Source: Aliiruegeria haliotis | GTDB taxonomy: Bacteria > Pseudomonadota > Alphaproteobacteria > Rhodobacterales > Rhodobacteraceae | Direction: 5' to 3' | Assembly (NCBI RefSeq): GCF_003003255.1 | Contig: NZ_PVTD01000001.1 | Span: forward strand, 558,001 to 622,000 | DNA: 64,000 bases | Shown here: positions 63,314 through 64,000 of the stretch, piece by piece | How the letters are laid out: the number at the start of each line of letters is the position of its first letter | Numbering within the stretch: the stretch's first letter is position 1 | Notes under the pieces: model-generated | The model's input: only the letters and a program-made list of their open reading frames with translations | What the model was told of the DNA's origin: nothing | Database searches by the model: none | Position numbers and translations under genes: made by a program

Positions 63314-63491
63314 AAGTTAATCATTAGCGCGAAAATGCCGCCGATCAACTGTGCAATGTGAAAACTTCACATTCCGTGTCGTGGGTGAAATACGGCGTGT
63401 AACGTCATTGAAAGCGTAGCGAAACCCTCCCGAAACCTGCAACTTCGGGCAGGCGCAGGCATGCGCGGACGACGAAGCGTGCGAGATCCGC

Positions 63492-64000
63492 TCAGGCGGG
63501 GATGGCTGCCGCCAGCAAGGCCGCCACATGGATGTCGAGGGCGTCGATCACAGGGTAGCCGGGATCGTGGCCGTCGAAGGCAAGGCCGAGATCGGTCCCG
63601 GCCAGCAAGACGGCTTCCGCCCCCTGCTGCTCCACCATCTCCCTGCCAGCCGCGAAGAAGCGTTTCCGCAGGGTGTCGGAGCAGGTGCCGGCCCTGGCCA
63701 TGTCGACATAGGCCCGGGCCCAGTCGCGGAGATCCCCGTCCGGCACCACGGCCTGCGTTTGGTGAAGCTGTCTGTAGAGCCGGCTGGCCATCACCGCCTC
63801 CGTCCCGAGCAGGCCGATGCGGTTGATCCCGACTTCCGCGCAATGGGTGTCGATCGGCGTGACCGCGTTCAACAGGGGAAGGGGCGACAGCGCCTCGGTT
63901 TCCGCAAAACAGAAATGGGCGCCGATGGATGTGATGGAGGCAAGCTCCGCGCCCGCTCCCTGCAATTGCCGGATGTGGCGGGCGAAGATCTCGGCCTGTT
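63492..64000 (-). CDS. Aspartate/glutamate racemase-family protein, N-terminus cut by the window edge
   Basis: About 169 residues seen; the gene starts beyond base 64000 (reading QAEIFARHIRQLQGAG in from the edge). Family features: SIGAHFCFAET (first Cys), PLPLL, NRIGLLGTEAVMASRLYRQL, and the C-terminal LLAGTDLGL. The second catalytic Cys of Asp/Glu racemases (GCTE) is replaced by Gly in AGTD, so the enzyme may have altered or lost racemase activity. Function uncertain. Confidence 0.7.
   Translation of the reverse strand, partial: QAEIFARHIRQLQGAGAELASITSIGAHFCFAETEALSPLPLLNAVTPIDTHCAEVGINRIGLLGTEAVMASRLYRQLHQTQAVVPDGDLRDWARAYVDMARAGTCSDTLRKRFFAAGREMVEQQGAEAVLLAGTDLGLAFDGHDPGYPVIDALDIHVAALLAAAIPA

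Noticed and set aside
1-64000. tRNA, rRNA or riboswitch genes
   Set aside because: By eye I saw no T-loop consensus, cloverleaf or conserved riboswitch core; a covariance-model scan was not possible.

Overview
The window is high-GC, densely coded DNA of an alphaproteobacterium, most likely a Rhodobacteraceae (Roseobacter/Rhodobacter-type) chromosome. This is inferred from gene content and order: a cysG-DUF2849-sulfite reductase-cysH-DUF934-ferredoxin reductase operon behind a divergent Lrp-type regulator, a bactofilin/LytM peptidase pair, infC with the N-terminus typical of the group, and a prfB without the usual frameshift. I saw no tRNA, rRNA, CRISPR array, complete insertion sequence or plasmid/phage gene.

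Layout, left to right. (1) 1-4154, minus: [NiFe]-hydrogenase maturation operon hypC-A-B-D-F; hypF runs off the left edge. (2) 4474-7598, minus: tripartite tricarboxylate transporter tctC-tctB-tctA. (3) 7967-17158, plus: the most unusual region. It is a tightly packed run of eight genes: Ser/Thr kinase, FHA-domain protein, PP2C phosphatase, a GTPase-like protein that has lost its nucleotide-binding motifs, two predicted dynamin-like GTPases, a roadblock/LC7-like small protein and a protein of unknown family. No type VI secretion structural gene accompanies it. (4) 17477-22670: Lrp/AsnC regulator divergent from branched-chain 2-oxoacid dehydrogenase E1alpha-E1beta-E2 plus a leucine/valine-type dehydrogenase. 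(5) 23407-27854: fructose-1,6-bisphosphatase, aldo/keto reductase, a VOC-family protein divergent from a LysR regulator, with long non-coding gaps. (6) 27942-34269, minus: a 1158-residue RTX/Calx-beta/propeller protein, and an ECF sigma factor overlapping a membrane-anchored VWA protein. (7) 34646-39391: RidA, a four-gene mgtE-rimB-rimK-deacylase run, and a small divergent ORF. (8) 39602-47808: MaoC-phosphotransacetylase fusion, prfB, cysteine synthase, DUF2189 membrane protein, methyltransferase, alanine:Na+ symporter, Nudix hydrolase. (9) 47906-56219: bactofilin and LytM peptidase, DUF455 ferritin-like protein, arginase-family enzyme, infC (rare ATA start), a GT-C membrane protein and a tiny membrane protein. 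(10) 56591-64000: assimilatory sulfate reduction operon with its divergent regulator, a secreted small protein and a racemase-family gene cut by the right edge.

Functionally, much of the window is core nitrogen, sulfur and carbon metabolism: Val/Leu/Ile breakdown, arginine hydrolysis, sulfate to cysteine, tricarboxylate and alanine uptake. The stand-out is the kinase/phosphatase/FHA module in one run with predicted dynamin-like GTPases. It looks like a phospho-regulated, possibly membrane-remodelling system that I cannot assign to a named pathway. Secondary items of interest are the ECF-sigma/VWA pair (possible built-in anti-sigma domain), the RTX protein with a C-terminal propeller, and several perfect inverted repeats in divergent intergenic regions.
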